Assembly: GCF_907164905.1 (NCBI RefSeq)
Contig: NZ_CAJRAF010000001.1
Coordinates: 1,027,001 to 1,091,000, forward strand
Source: Dyadobacter sp. CECT 9275
GTDB taxonomy: Bacteria > Bacteroidota > Bacteroidia > Cytophagales > Spirosomataceae
Reading direction: 5' to 3'
DNA length: 64,000 bases
Both the position numbers and the translations under genes were made by a program. Under the pieces are notes generated by a model that saw nothing but the letters and a program-made list of their open reading frames with translations, made no database searches and was not told where the DNA came from. This document shows, piece by piece, positions 53,817 to 62,620 of this stretch. Position 1 is the first letter of the stretch. Each line of letters opens with the position of its first letter.

Positions 53817-56065
53817 TGGATAGTGGCGTGGATTCCGTTTGCAGATACGGTGTCAGTGATGATGCTTCCACCGGGCAGCTCCACCTGGATCCGGTGTGAG
53901 CGGTTATCAGCAAAACTGTTCAGATAAAACCAGGCTGTTTTGCCGTCTTTACTTTGCGAAAGTACGAAGCCACGCTTGTCATGATACGCATCGACGATCT
54001 CATCAGCAAAATCCAGAGCGGGATTGATCCAAGCCCCGTCATCGATCCTAAAACGTAGATACCTTTTTTCTCCGCCGTCAACCTTCGCGAAGGTATCATG
54101 ATAAAGCTTGATACCGAAATAGGACAGATCCGCGCTGCCGGTGTAGCCAGCGTATGCCTTCTGACCAGGTTTGGCAAAATGCGGAAAACCGCCCTGCGGA
54201 CTACTGGCACCGTTAGGATACCAAATGCCATTGCTCCACTGCGGGTAAAAACTGCGACTGCTTTGTTTGCCAGGCGCTCCCCATTCCACATAAATACTCC
54301 CATAGATCTGGCTCAGAAAACTGTAAGCAATCATCACATTAGGATCCAGCGGGATTTTGTCCTGCTGGTAGTATTTGCCGTTCGGATAAACGTACTCGTA
54401 AAAATTATTAGGCCGCCATTCGTGAACCCCGAACAAGAAAATCCCTGCCTTGTAGCCCATCTTTTTGATGAGCTCCATTTTAAACAGGCTTTGGTAAATA
54501 GCATCGTTTTGGATGTCAGGCGCATTCAAATAAACAGCATCAACGATAAGGTTTGTACTGGCCAGCGTGCCGCCCGGTGTAAAATTCTTGGACGGCAGTT
54601 GATCCACCGGCAGACGCATGAGGTCTTTGGCGGCTTGTCTGCCAGTAGCCAGATTTACAGATTCCGGCCAGAACTGAAAGTAATTATGGCAGATCAGGTA
54701 CGGGATACCGCGCTTTCCAAACCGCTCTTCGTAGCGCTCACGCAGCCTTTTGTAAAAATGCCGCCACATATCGGCTTCCTGTGGCATGACAGAGTTACCT
54801 TCCAGACTTTCCCCAATCCAGATAGCGTCTGATATATCAGCCTCGTTGGCTTTCTGGATGGCCTGTTCAGGTGTCAGCGGGCCATTAGGCCAGTATTTTG
54901 TATTGTAGCCGTCTTTCCAGTTGTCGGGTCCACTTTCGGGCAAATGCAAAAAGTGCTCGGTACGCGGCACATCATTGTAAGTCTGCCCGGCATCTTTCAG
55001 CAGGTTAACTTCTTTGTTTCCATCCGCGTCATTCCAGGGCAGCTGAAAGTGTGAGAAGTGGGTAACACCTTTTCGTCTCAAAAGATCAATGTTCCACTCG
55101 CCTATTGAGGCAATCCAGAAGTGATCCTTCGGCAGCTGCATATCTGGAGCAAAATCCGCCCATTGGGTGTTTTGCACAGACGGGTTATAGGCTTGCGGAA
55201 TAAAATTCAAAAAACCGGTTTTTCGGCCTGCGTCTGTGCCGGTGAAAACGCTGGTGTAAATAGCCGCCGAGCTGTTATAACTAAACGGGGTTCCGGCAGT
55301 GGTGGAATAGTAGTAGGTATTATCCTTGTCTGACCATTTGTTGACCGTTTCCAGCCCCACACGCGTCTTCATTTTCCAGATCCGGAGCGGTCCGTTACTT
55401 TGCAGTTTATAGCCAGCAAGCGGCACACCCTGGGTTAAAAGCTCGGCATTGATCATGTAGCGGAATTCATAACCTTCTTCCAAGCCTGGTGTGGCCATAT
55501 CATCAAGGATCCAATCACCTGGTTTACCTGAAAAACGGATATCCATGTGCTCGGGCAAACCTCGGGTGATCACTTTATGCGTTAGTCCGGAAGAAACAGG
55601 ATCGATAGATCCGGTTGAAGCGGGTACCCCAAAACCCTTTTCACTGGGAGCGGACGAGCAGCTTTTTCCTGTAAAAACCAGTGTATAAGATCCGGCAGGT
55701 AATGATGCAAATGAGATGCCTGGTGTACTATTCTGCGGCTCGAGCTCACCTGAGCGGACCGTTTTGCCCGAAGCATCTTTGATCTTCCAGGCAATCTTAA
55801 AGACTTTGACCCCATGAAAAGTGGCAATCAAAGAAACTGGTGTTATGCTGGAAACTGCTTTAAGCTCCGGCCCGGCCTCGCAGGGTGAAAGGTTTAAGTC
55901 CGGATCCTGAGTAGTACTACCCAGCTCGGCCAGTGCCTGACGGACGTAAGTTTTTAGATAATTCTTTCCCACCAGTGTATCCGGGATCGGCACCTGGACG
56001 GTGATCTGTGCGCTGGCCGTTAAGTGCCGCACAGAAAGCAGCGCGAATAAAAGCAGTTTTTTCAT
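53813..56065 (-). CDS. Large secreted prophage protein, possibly a glycoside-hydrolase-like enzyme
   Basis: 750 residues with an N-terminal signal peptide (MKKLLLFALLSVRHLTASAQ), which is unusual for a virion protein. Residues 60-150 look like an Ig-type or carbohydrate-binding domain (IAWKIKDASGKTVRSGELEP; SLPAGSYTLVFTGKSC). The large central part is rich in aromatics, with blocks such as HFWIASIGEWNIDLLRRKGV, DAIWIGESLEGNSVMPQEAD and GIFLFGVHEWRPNNFYEYVY that recall TIM-barrel hydrolases. A C-terminal beta domain follows. It lies between portal-neck genes and the lysis cassette. I cannot name a family. Confidence 0.6.
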   Translation of the reverse strand: MKKLLLFALLSVRHLTASAQITVQVPIPDTLVGKNYLKTYVRQALAELGSTTQDPDLNLSPCEAGPELKAVSSITPVSLIATFHGVKVFKIAWKIKDASGKTVRSGELEPQNSTPGISFASLPAGSYTLVFTGKSCSSAPSEKGFGVPASTGSIDPVSSGLTHKVITRGLPEHMDIRFSGKPGDWILDDMATPGLEEGYEFRYMINAELLTQGVPLAGYKLQSNGPLRIWKMKTRVGLETVNKWSDKDNTYYYSTTAGTPFSYNSSAAIYTSVFTGTDAGRKTGFLNFIPQAYNPSVQNTQWADFAPDMQLPKDHFWIASIGEWNIDLLRRKGVTHFSHFQLPWNDADGNKEVNLLKDAGQTYNDVPRTEHFLHLPESGPDNWKDGYNTKYWPNGPLTPEQAIQKANEADISDAIWIGESLEGNSVMPQEADMWRHFYKRLRERYEERFGKRGIPYLICHNYFQFWPESVNLATGRQAAKDLMRLPVDQLPSKNFTPGGTLASTNLIVDAVYLNAPDIQNDAIYQSLFKMELIKKMGYKAGIFLFGVHEWRPNNFYEYVYPNGKYYQQDKIPLDPNVMIAYSFLSQIYGSIYVEWGAPGKQSSRSFYPQWSNGIWYPNGASSPQGGFPHFAKPGQKAYAGYTGSADLSYFGIKLYHDTFAKVDGGEKRYLRFRIDDGAWINPALDFADEIVDAYHDKRGFVLSQSKDGKTAWFYLNSFADNRSHRIQVELPGGSIITDTVSANGIHATIQ

Positions 56066-57003
56066 AACAGGATATGTGGTTTGTGTGTGTAATCTTCCGC
56101 TTCGTCTTCAATCAAATTGGCGGTGTAATATTCGGGAAACTGGACTGCTGATGCGTTTTGGTCCATAAACTTTCTGAGCTGGGCCAGGTAAAGCTGTGCA
56201 TCCTGCCACAGCTGGCGGCGCTGGGCCTGCCGGTAGGATTTATCGGCAATGTCTTCCTCACGGATCCCGTCTTTCTTTCGGATCTGCCGAACGCCTTCAT
56301 GATCCACCAAAAGAGGCAGGTATGGGTAAGCTTCATGTAGCGTCAGGTAAGCCAAAGCAAAGCGGATCTTTTCAATCAATGTGTTTTCAACAGTACTTAA
56401 AGTAATACTGCTGTCCTGATAGCGGGTTTTAAGTTTTTCAAGTACAGGCTCGGTGATACTGTCTGCGATATACAGACTTTCAGCACGCTGGATGAATTTA
56501 ACCAACTCACCAAAGAAACGGCGATTTCTTCCCACCAGCGGCACATAACTGCCCAGCTCGTCCGCGCTTCTCAGAAACAGGCTTCGCCTGATTTTGTAGG
56601 ATTCTGAATCTGTCCAGACCTGTGGCCGGGTTTCTTCCAGGGTTAGCCAGAAGGATTCAAAGAACAGATCCGCCATGGCCATGTTGGCCTCGCGGGTATC
56701 GACATACTCCCATTTGGTGATGGCGATGGTATTGGCCGGTGAGTTTTTAGCCATACCCAGATCACCCACCCGCTGTTTCAGGTGTGGCAGGGCCATATCA
56801 TAGGCCGTCCAGCAGATGCAGCCTTCGGCGCACTCGCGCAGCTCACTGGTGTCAGTTCCCAGAAAATCATAAAGCTCAGCGCCGATGTTTCTTTTAAAGT
56901 CACGCTCAGCGGTCCTGACAAATGGCAGCACAGTATCAAAGCTGAGTTTGGTCTGAATACCGCCGATGTGTTTTTTGAGGGTTTCAAGTGTTACCAGCAT
57001 CAT
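56062..57003 (-). CDS. DUF6712 family phage protein (head-tail connector region)
   Basis: 313 residues. A mostly helical protein, with VLPFVRTAERDFKRNIGAEL, then AYDMALPHLKQRVGDLGMAK and NMAMADLFFESFWLTLEETR. This pattern and the place behind the portal match DUF6712 proteins of Bacteroidota phages, which are probably connector or neck factors. The start and stop overlap both neighbours by four bases. Confidence 0.7.
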   Translation of the reverse strand: MMLVTLETLKKHIGGIQTKLSFDTVLPFVRTAERDFKRNIGAELYDFLGTDTSELRECAEGCICWTAYDMALPHLKQRVGDLGMAKNSPANTIAITKWEYVDTREANMAMADLFFESFWLTLEETRPQVWTDSESYKIRRSLFLRSADELGSYVPLVGRNRRFFGELVKFIQRAESLYIADSITEPVLEKLKTRYQDSSITLSTVENTLIEKIRFALAYLTLHEAYPYLPLLVDHEGVRQIRKKDGIREEDIADKSYRQAQRRQLWQDAQLYLAQLRKFMDQNASAVQFPEYYTANLIEDEAEDYTHKPHILL

Positions 57004-58289
57004 TGTCCTGTGTTTAAGCTTGCTTGTTTTCCGTTCGGATCCGTGTCCAGTGTGGTCAGCTGCACACCTTTGACAGCGGCCACTACATCCCGGTACCCCA
57101 TGATCCTTAGGTTCTGATTGATCGGTTTAAGTGTCAGATACCGGTGGATCGGTGTTCTGTACTCACTTTGAAAGTCTGCCATCACCCGGATCTGACTGCC
57201 GCTATCGTTTCCCTGACCAGGATTCACACCCGCCAAGGTAGGCAGTATACCAATTGAGTTGGCTATCGACTGATTGGAGTTCTTCCAAACTTTGTCGTAA
57301 GCGTCATCGGACATCTCGTTTTTAAGAGGTACAACGTCCACATTGTCGAGCATCTTGCCGTCACTGCCCCTTAAATACTTAATGAGCATGGTTTTGTTGA
57401 CATTCTCCTGACCGGCCAGCCACTTGGAAAGGTTATCCGAAAAGTTGCTCCAGCGCGCTTTCACATCCTTGGCATCAGCATTGCGGTTGCCTTCCCGGTC
57501 GAAATAATCCTGCGGCATACGGATCAGGTATTTGATGTTATAGCCATTCAGGATCCCGTTTTTATGAAAGGCTAGGATCAGATTTGCCAGCTCAATGGCA
57601 TCCTGGGCACACCACCAGCTTGGAAAAGCGTAGTGGGGTTGTCCGGCAATGTTCTCTTTGGCGTGGCTGATGGTAACCGTACGGGCTTTGTTGTAGTCGA
57701 TATCCAGCCGGTTAAAGGCTTTGAGCCTTTCGGTTTCAGTCGGCTGAAAGTAGCTCATGTGGCCAAAGTAAGGGTTCACATGGTACTCGGCACTTTTACC
57801 GGTAATATTGCCGATACGGGTAACAAACGAATCAGAAACCGAAAAGGTAAACCAGTTAGCAACCGGATCCCACTGCCAGCGGGTGAAAATATTGGCGTTG
57901 TCAATCCGCTGGTTGATGGCCGAAATGAAATAATCGGACAGCTCGGTGGCCTCGCTCCATTCTTCCAGGCGGGTGTCCGTGTAGGGGATCAGCTGTGGTT
58001 TTCCATCCGCGCCCGTCGTCCTTTTAAAGAAACCAATCCCGCTGCCGTATATCATATCCCGTAAGGATTCCAGAAGCGGACGAACGATGCTGTTTCTGTG
58101 GATGACCTTTCGCATCAGGTTGGGTTGATTGTCGCCGATTCCCCAGCGGATATGATCCAAAGAATCAAACTGGGGCCACAGGCTGGTGCCAAAGCTGGTA
58201 TCGATACCACCACCACCAGACATTTGAAGTACCGATGCGGTCGGTTTACCTTCATTTAAAAGCCAAAGATTACTACCTAGTTGCAGCAT
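57000..58289 (-). CDS. Phage portal protein
   Basis: 429 residues from ATG 58289 (MLQLGSNLWLLNEGKPTASV); a TTG at 58310 is less likely. The central helical stem and clip pattern and the late helix SNQSIANSIGILPTLAGVNP-type sequence are typical of portal proteins of Bacteroidota phages. GSQIRVMADFQSEYRTPIHR follows. It forms the dodecameric gate for DNA packaging with TerL. It is the first large structural gene of the minus-strand cluster and lies some 30 kb from the terminase, which is far. Confidence 0.8.
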   Translation of the reverse strand: MLQLGSNLWLLNEGKPTASVLQMSGGGGIDTSFGTSLWPQFDSLDHIRWGIGDNQPNLMRKVIHRNSIVRPLLESLRDMIYGSGIGFFKRTTGADGKPQLIPYTDTRLEEWSEATELSDYFISAINQRIDNANIFTRWQWDPVANWFTFSVSDSFVTRIGNITGKSAEYHVNPYFGHMSYFQPTETERLKAFNRLDIDYNKARTVTISHAKENIAGQPHYAFPSWWCAQDAIELANLILAFHKNGILNGYNIKYLIRMPQDYFDREGNRNADAKDVKARWSNFSDNLSKWLAGQENVNKTMLIKYLRGSDGKMLDNVDVVPLKNEMSDDAYDKVWKNSNQSIANSIGILPTLAGVNPGQGNDSGSQIRVMADFQSEYRTPIHRYLTLKPINQNLRIMGYRDVVAAVKGVQLTTLDTDPNGKQASLNTGQ

Positions 58290-58593
58290 ATTCCCCGTTC
58301 GTATGGTCAATAATGTGTCCGTCCACTTCTATAAGCAGATCGATCTTGATTCTGAAAGGCTGGTTTGCTTTCTCGTGGTTGACTAACAGGAACTCGTTGT
58401 TGGTGTTCAGATTACCTCTGAAACCAGATTCCCCCGGCAGATTCTTAAAGCTCTTGGAAACCCTTTTTTTATAACCGATGCTCCCATCCAGACGCCGGTA
58501 TTTGACCGAATGAACAGACGGATTCCCCTGAGCGTCATCAGAACGCAGCCAGGCCATGGCTACTTTACGTTTAATTACTTGTTTGACAGACAT
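58273..58593 (-). CDS. Small prophage protein upstream of portal
   Basis: 106 residues, MSVKQVIKRKVAMAWLRSDD, basic in the first half (VKYRRLDGSIGYKKRVSKSF). Its end overlaps the portal gene by 17 bases. A 7-bp hairpin (CTTCGCT/AGCGAAG, 58595-58617) lies directly before its start. No family recognised. Confidence 0.55.
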   Translation of the reverse strand: MSVKQVIKRKVAMAWLRSDDAQGNPSVHSVKYRRLDGSIGYKKRVSKSFKNLPGESGFRGNLNTNNEFLLVNHEKANQPFRIKIDLLIEVDGHIIDHTNGEYAATR

Positions 58594-58640
58594 GCTTCGC
58601 TGGTTGTTTTAGCGAAGATGGGGGGAGGGAGGGGGGGTGG

Positions 58641-58654
58641 GAAAGGACGGGAAA
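58641..58654 (-). promoter_or_regulatory. Recurring element GAAAGGACGGGAAA (copy 4)
   Basis: 48 bases upstream of the 106-residue gene, behind a G-rich tract (about 58618-58640). Same core as copies at 31438 and 42745. The rest of 58594-58864 has no gene; TTTG at 58804 and TATTTTGC near 58832 may be the promoter of the next gene. Confidence 0.35.
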
Positions 58655-58864
58655 TGGTTACAGCACAGGTAAAAGACACTAATTTTATTTATATGAATTG
58701 TAAGTTTTATTGATTATTGACTAGGTGAGCTAGGACTTGAAACATACGAATTTGTATAAAAATTTGGAGGCATGTTTATAAATAGTTATAATTGTTCAAT
58801 GCATTTGTAACTTTTCAACTGTAAATTAAAGTATTTTGCAACGATATACCCTCATAAAAAAAAG

Positions 58865-60268
58865 ATGAATGATGATACCGTAAAAGCAAGTCCGACGAAA
58901 AGATTTTTTGTTGAAATGCTTACTAGAGACATTGAAGTTCAAGACGCTATTCTTGACTTGCTGGATAATTGTGTGGATGGAATTTTGCGGACAATTGATA
59001 GGAACAGTCCATCTCAAACACCATATGAGGGTTATTACGCAAGGATTAATTTTGATAACCAATCATTTGAGATTCAGGATAACTGTGGGGGTATACCCAA
59101 AGATGTGGCGATTAATTACGCGTTTATGATGGGGCGTCCTAAAAAGGATCGGGATGAAGACTTACCTACTGTTGGTATGTATGGTATAGGTATGAAACGG
59201 GCTATTTTTAAATTAGGAAGATCTTGCACTGTAAAATCTTACACAAAAAATGATGCGTTTGAGGTCACTATAGATCCAGTGTGGATGTCTTCTGACGATA
59301 ATTGGAATTTGGGGTTAAACAATATTGACAATATCGGTAATATTGTTGGTACGCATATTAAAATAGAAGATTTTCCTATAAATATTAAGGAATACTTTGA
59401 TGCAAATATGCCTGTTTACACGTCTCTTCCTGCGACAATCGCTCAGCATTTCAGTTTTATTATAAAAAAGGGATTTAAAATATTCGTCAACGAGATTGAG
59501 ATCAATCCTAAGGATGTTTCACTTTTAATATCTTCTGATGGTCAATTGATTAGAAATTCAATTACTCCCTACATGTACCAAGGCACTATTAATAGTGTTA
59601 ATGTTTATTTGGTTGTTGGCTTTTATAAACCAATGATCGATTCCGATGAACTCGAAGAAGAAGCAAAAACAAGGAGGTCAACAGAAGATGCTGGTTGGAC
59701 AATAGTTTGTAATGATAGAGTTGTCTTATATAACGATAAAACTATACTTACAGGTTGGGGAGAAGCGAACGTCCCATCATATCATACTCAATTCATTGGG
59801 ATATTTGGAATTGTATTTTTTGAATCCAACCATGCTAGTAATCTTCCCCTTACGACAACAAAAAGAGGTGTGGATGGATCTTCGACTATTTATTTGAAGG
59901 TAAAAAACTTTATGAGGGATGGTCTAAAAAAATTCACTGATTATACTAATTATTGGAAACCATTTAACAAAGAACAAAAAGAATTTGTCGAAAATGCAAT
60001 CCCGAAAGATATAATATCTCTTGCGAAAACTGAACGTAATGATGCTTGGAATCGTGTTAGAGGGAGTGATAATGAATATAAGTTAGATCTGCCGTTGAGA
60101 CGACCTCCAGAAGTAAACTCTGATCCGATGCAGTCAATTAGATTTTTTAAAAAGAAAAGCGAAATAGAAAGGGTGAAAAATTATTTTTTTGATGAAGAAC
60201 AAAGAGTTAAGCCTTCTGAGGTAGGAGTAAAATGTTTTGATAGTATTTTAAATCAGTTGGAGCAATGA
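58865..60268 (+). CDS. GHKL (HATPase) ATP-binding protein of a putative defence module
   Basis: 467 residues, A+T-rich. The N-terminal ATPase has the N-box DLLDNCVDG (31-39), the G1 box DNCGGI (72-77) and the lid GMYGIGMKR (104-112), as in MutL/Hsp90-type ATPases. The rest (about 200-467) is not recognised. MutL-like ATPases with cytosine methylases occur in restriction-related islands. Its stop overlaps the next start (ATGA), so the two proteins are made together. Function is inferred from the neighbours. Confidence 0.8.
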   Translation: MNDDTVKASPTKRFFVEMLTRDIEVQDAILDLLDNCVDGILRTIDRNSPSQTPYEGYYARINFDNQSFEIQDNCGGIPKDVAINYAFMMGRPKKDRDEDLPTVGMYGIGMKRAIFKLGRSCTVKSYTKNDAFEVTIDPVWMSSDDNWNLGLNNIDNIGNIVGTHIKIEDFPINIKEYFDANMPVYTSLPATIAQHFSFIIKKGFKIFVNEIEINPKDVSLLISSDGQLIRNSITPYMYQGTINSVNVYLVVGFYKPMIDSDELEEEAKTRRSTEDAGWTIVCNDRVVLYNDKTILTGWGEANVPSYHTQFIGIFGIVFFESNHASNLPLTTTKRGVDGSSTIYLKVKNFMRDGLKKFTDYTNYWKPFNKEQKEFVENAIPKDIISLAKTERNDAWNRVRGSDNEYKLDLPLRRPPEVNSDPMQSIRFFKKKSEIERVKNYFFDEEQRVKPSEVGVKCFDSILNQLEQ

Positions 60269-61275
60269 GCGGGGGGTATGTTTGGTATCATCTACGCCCA
60301 AATAAGGCGGTGGAACGACAACTATTTATAGAATTGTTAGCAAAGTTAAACAGGTATCTTCCCATCTCTGATTATTGCTACATTAGTTTTGGCGGCCCTT
60401 ATTTTGAGGATTTTAAACTAATTCATACTCATTTTGCCAACACCAAAATGATTTCAATTGAAGAAGATCCGAATGTCTTTGAGCGACAGAAGTTTAATCT
60501 TCCTCATGCTTGCATCAGAACAGAGAATTGCACAAGCGGGCAGTTCATAACTGATAGATTGGATAGTAATGAGTCAAACATTATTTGGCTTGATTATGCT
60601 TCTGCAAGTGACCAATTGAGGCAATTTACTGAATTCCAATCTTTGCTGTCGAAAAGCAGGTTATATGATGTAATAAAAATTACTTTAAATGCAAATCCGT
60701 CTTCTCTGTTTGACGGCTCCCAAAGAAAAATAGATGGATCAAACTATACATCTGCGGAATTATACTCTAATCGCTTGGAAAAGTTAAACGAAAGAATTGG
60801 TAGTTTTCTCCCCAACAATTTGGTAGCTAATCAAATGACGAAAGATCAGTATCCAGCAGTTTTAAACAGAGCTCTTGATATTGCTGCGTCTCAAATTATT
60901 ACTACTGTCGATAACAATTTAAGATTTCAGCCGCTTACCTCTTTTTATTACGGTGACTCAGAGCACCAAATGCTGACTGTAACTGGGATTGTCATTAATC
61001 ATACTGAAATTACTGAGTTTTTAAAAGCAACAGGAATAGATAAATGGGATCTTGCTTCAACAGTATGGGGGACTACAAAATTAATTCAAGTCCCAGCATT
61101 AACAGCGAAGGAGAAATATACGTTAGATCAAAAAATTCCGAATCAGGATATAGGGGAATTACAAGCTGTCCTTGGATTTTATTTTGACCAAAAGAAGAAA
61201 ATTCACGATCAGATTCTTGACAGCTATCAAAAATATTATAGATACTATCCATCTTATCATAAAGTGGTGTCCTAA
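60265..61275 (+). CDS. Methyltransferase-like partner protein
   Basis: 336 residues. The N-terminal half looks like a class I SAM-dependent methyltransferase fold: CYISFGGPYFEDF as a possible motif I, MISIEED as the acidic motif II, and NIIWLDYAS as a motif IV-like strand. I recognise no DNA-methylase catalytic motif, so it may be an O-methyltransferase-like or inactive partner. The start is coupled to the GHKL gene by ATGA; its end overlaps the convergent cytosine methylase by four bases. Confidence 0.55.
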   Translation: MSGGYVWYHLRPNKAVERQLFIELLAKLNRYLPISDYCYISFGGPYFEDFKLIHTHFANTKMISIEEDPNVFERQKFNLPHACIRTENCTSGQFITDRLDSNESNIIWLDYASASDQLRQFTEFQSLLSKSRLYDVIKITLNANPSSLFDGSQRKIDGSNYTSAELYSNRLEKLNERIGSFLPNNLVANQMTKDQYPAVLNRALDIAASQIITTVDNNLRFQPLTSFYYGDSEHQMLTVTGIVINHTEITEFLKATGIDKWDLASTVWGTTKLIQVPALTAKEKYTLDQKIPNQDIGELQAVLGFYFDQKKKIHDQILDSYQKYYRYYPSYHKVVS

Positions 61276-62399
61276 AGTCTATCAAAAATAACTTTGAGTA
61301 TTTGTTCTGCGACTATTGGGCTTACACTATTGCCAATTTGACGGAAACTATGCCATTTCGTCGGATGAAAAGTAAACCAATCTGGAAACCCTTGTAGTCT
61401 TGCGGCTTCGCGAGGAGAGATAACACGTGGATGAAGATAATGGATGGGTCTAACGGCTTGGAAACTACCTTTATCGCTCCCAGTCCCGGCTCTTAACGTT
61501 GGGCAGAAACCTTTGGGGTTAAGCTTTGTGGATTTTGATATTTTATCTTGTTCTCCAAATTTTAAATCTCTGTATCTTTTTTCTATTTCTTGAGAATGAA
61601 CAGTACCTAAAAATCCTGACACTTCGTGATTGCTTTCCAATCGCCTAATTGCTTCCAAATTTCCAACATTTGATGGAATTTTGTCGAACAGCCTAGAGCC
61701 AAAAAAATCATTTTTTATTTTTTGCATCTCAATTTTTCTCCAACCCAATTCTTCCGTTTGCCAGTTGGGACTAATTTGGGTTGGTAGCCCCATAAGTCCA
61801 GTTTCTACGTTGACTATTTCAACCTCAGGATGCGGATGAAAATCACTGGATGATAAGCTTTTAGAGAATCTCTTTTGGTCATATCCTACATAAAATATTC
61901 TAGTTCGAATGGTTGGGGCTCCATAATCACTGGCCGTAACTTTAAGAGGGCCAATTATTTGATAGTCATCAAGTACCAAATTAAAAGCTGTACCTCTTAA
62001 TTCATCATAACGTTTGTCTAAAATGCCAGGGACGTTTTCCACTACAAAAAATTTGGGCTTAGTTTCTTTAACAAGCCTGAAAAAGTGGCAAAAGAGATCA
62101 TTTCTCATGTCAGACAAAACTCTCTTACCAATATAACTAAATCCTTGGCACGGTGGACCACCAATCAAGCCATCTAAGGCATTCGTTGGAATAGCAGAAA
62201 TGTCAAAGATATCTTTACCAGTTAATTTCCCAATGTCAATGTCCGAGTGAATACTTGAAGGGAAATTTTTTACGTGGCTTGCAATAGCTTTACTATCTAT
62301 CTCAAAAGCAGATTTTACATGAAAACCCGCCCTGGAGGCACCTAGACTTAAGCCACCAACTCCTGCAAATAAATCAACAACAATTGGGGAACTGGACAT
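61272..62399 (-). CDS. C5-cytosine DNA methyltransferase (Dcm family)
   Basis: 375 residues. Motif I DLFAGVGGLSLGASRAGF, catalytic motif IV GPPCQGFSYIGKR (C84), motif VI ENV (121-123), motif VIII RTR (165-167) and motif X QIGNSVSPIVAEQI are all present, so it should be active. The target sequence is unknown. No restriction endonuclease is recognisable nearby; the GHKL ATPase and methyltransferase-like genes converge on it with a 4-base overlap and may supply the restricting part. Confidence 0.94.
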   Translation of the reverse strand: MSSSPIVVDLFAGVGGLSLGASRAGFHVKSAFEIDSKAIASHVKNFPSSIHSDIDIGKLTGKDIFDISAIPTNALDGLIGGPPCQGFSYIGKRVLSDMRNDLFCHFFRLVKETKPKFFVVENVPGILDKRYDELRGTAFNLVLDDYQIIGPLKVTASDYGAPTIRTRIFYVGYDQKRFSKSLSSSDFHPHPEVEIVNVETGLMGLPTQISPNWQTEELGWRKIEMQKIKNDFFGSRLFDKIPSNVGNLEAIRRLESNHEVSGFLGTVHSQEIEKRYRDLKFGEQDKISKSTKLNPKGFCPTLRAGTGSDKGSFQAVRPIHYLHPRVISPREAARLQGFPDWFTFHPTKWHSFRQIGNSVSPIVAEQILKVIFDRL

Positions 62400-62620
62400 T
62401 AATAGAGGAACTTTTTTCCAAAGTTAGACTAAAATAATCAAAATTTAATATGTAACCGATATTTACATTTTAAAGAAATTAAATTCTTGTGCAATAAATT
62501 TGGCCAAGGATCTTTATATCAAATCGTTTCATTTATAGTACCAGGTGTTAACTGCACTTGGTCACAAGTCAATAAAGGAGGATTTTATACTGCTCGTACT
62601 CTGATCTTCAAAATGCCGCC

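Noticed and set aside
54098..54832. Plus-strand open frame of 244 codons opposite the 750-residue secreted protein
   Set aside because: Antisense frame; the minus-strand protein has a signal peptide and start/stop coupling.
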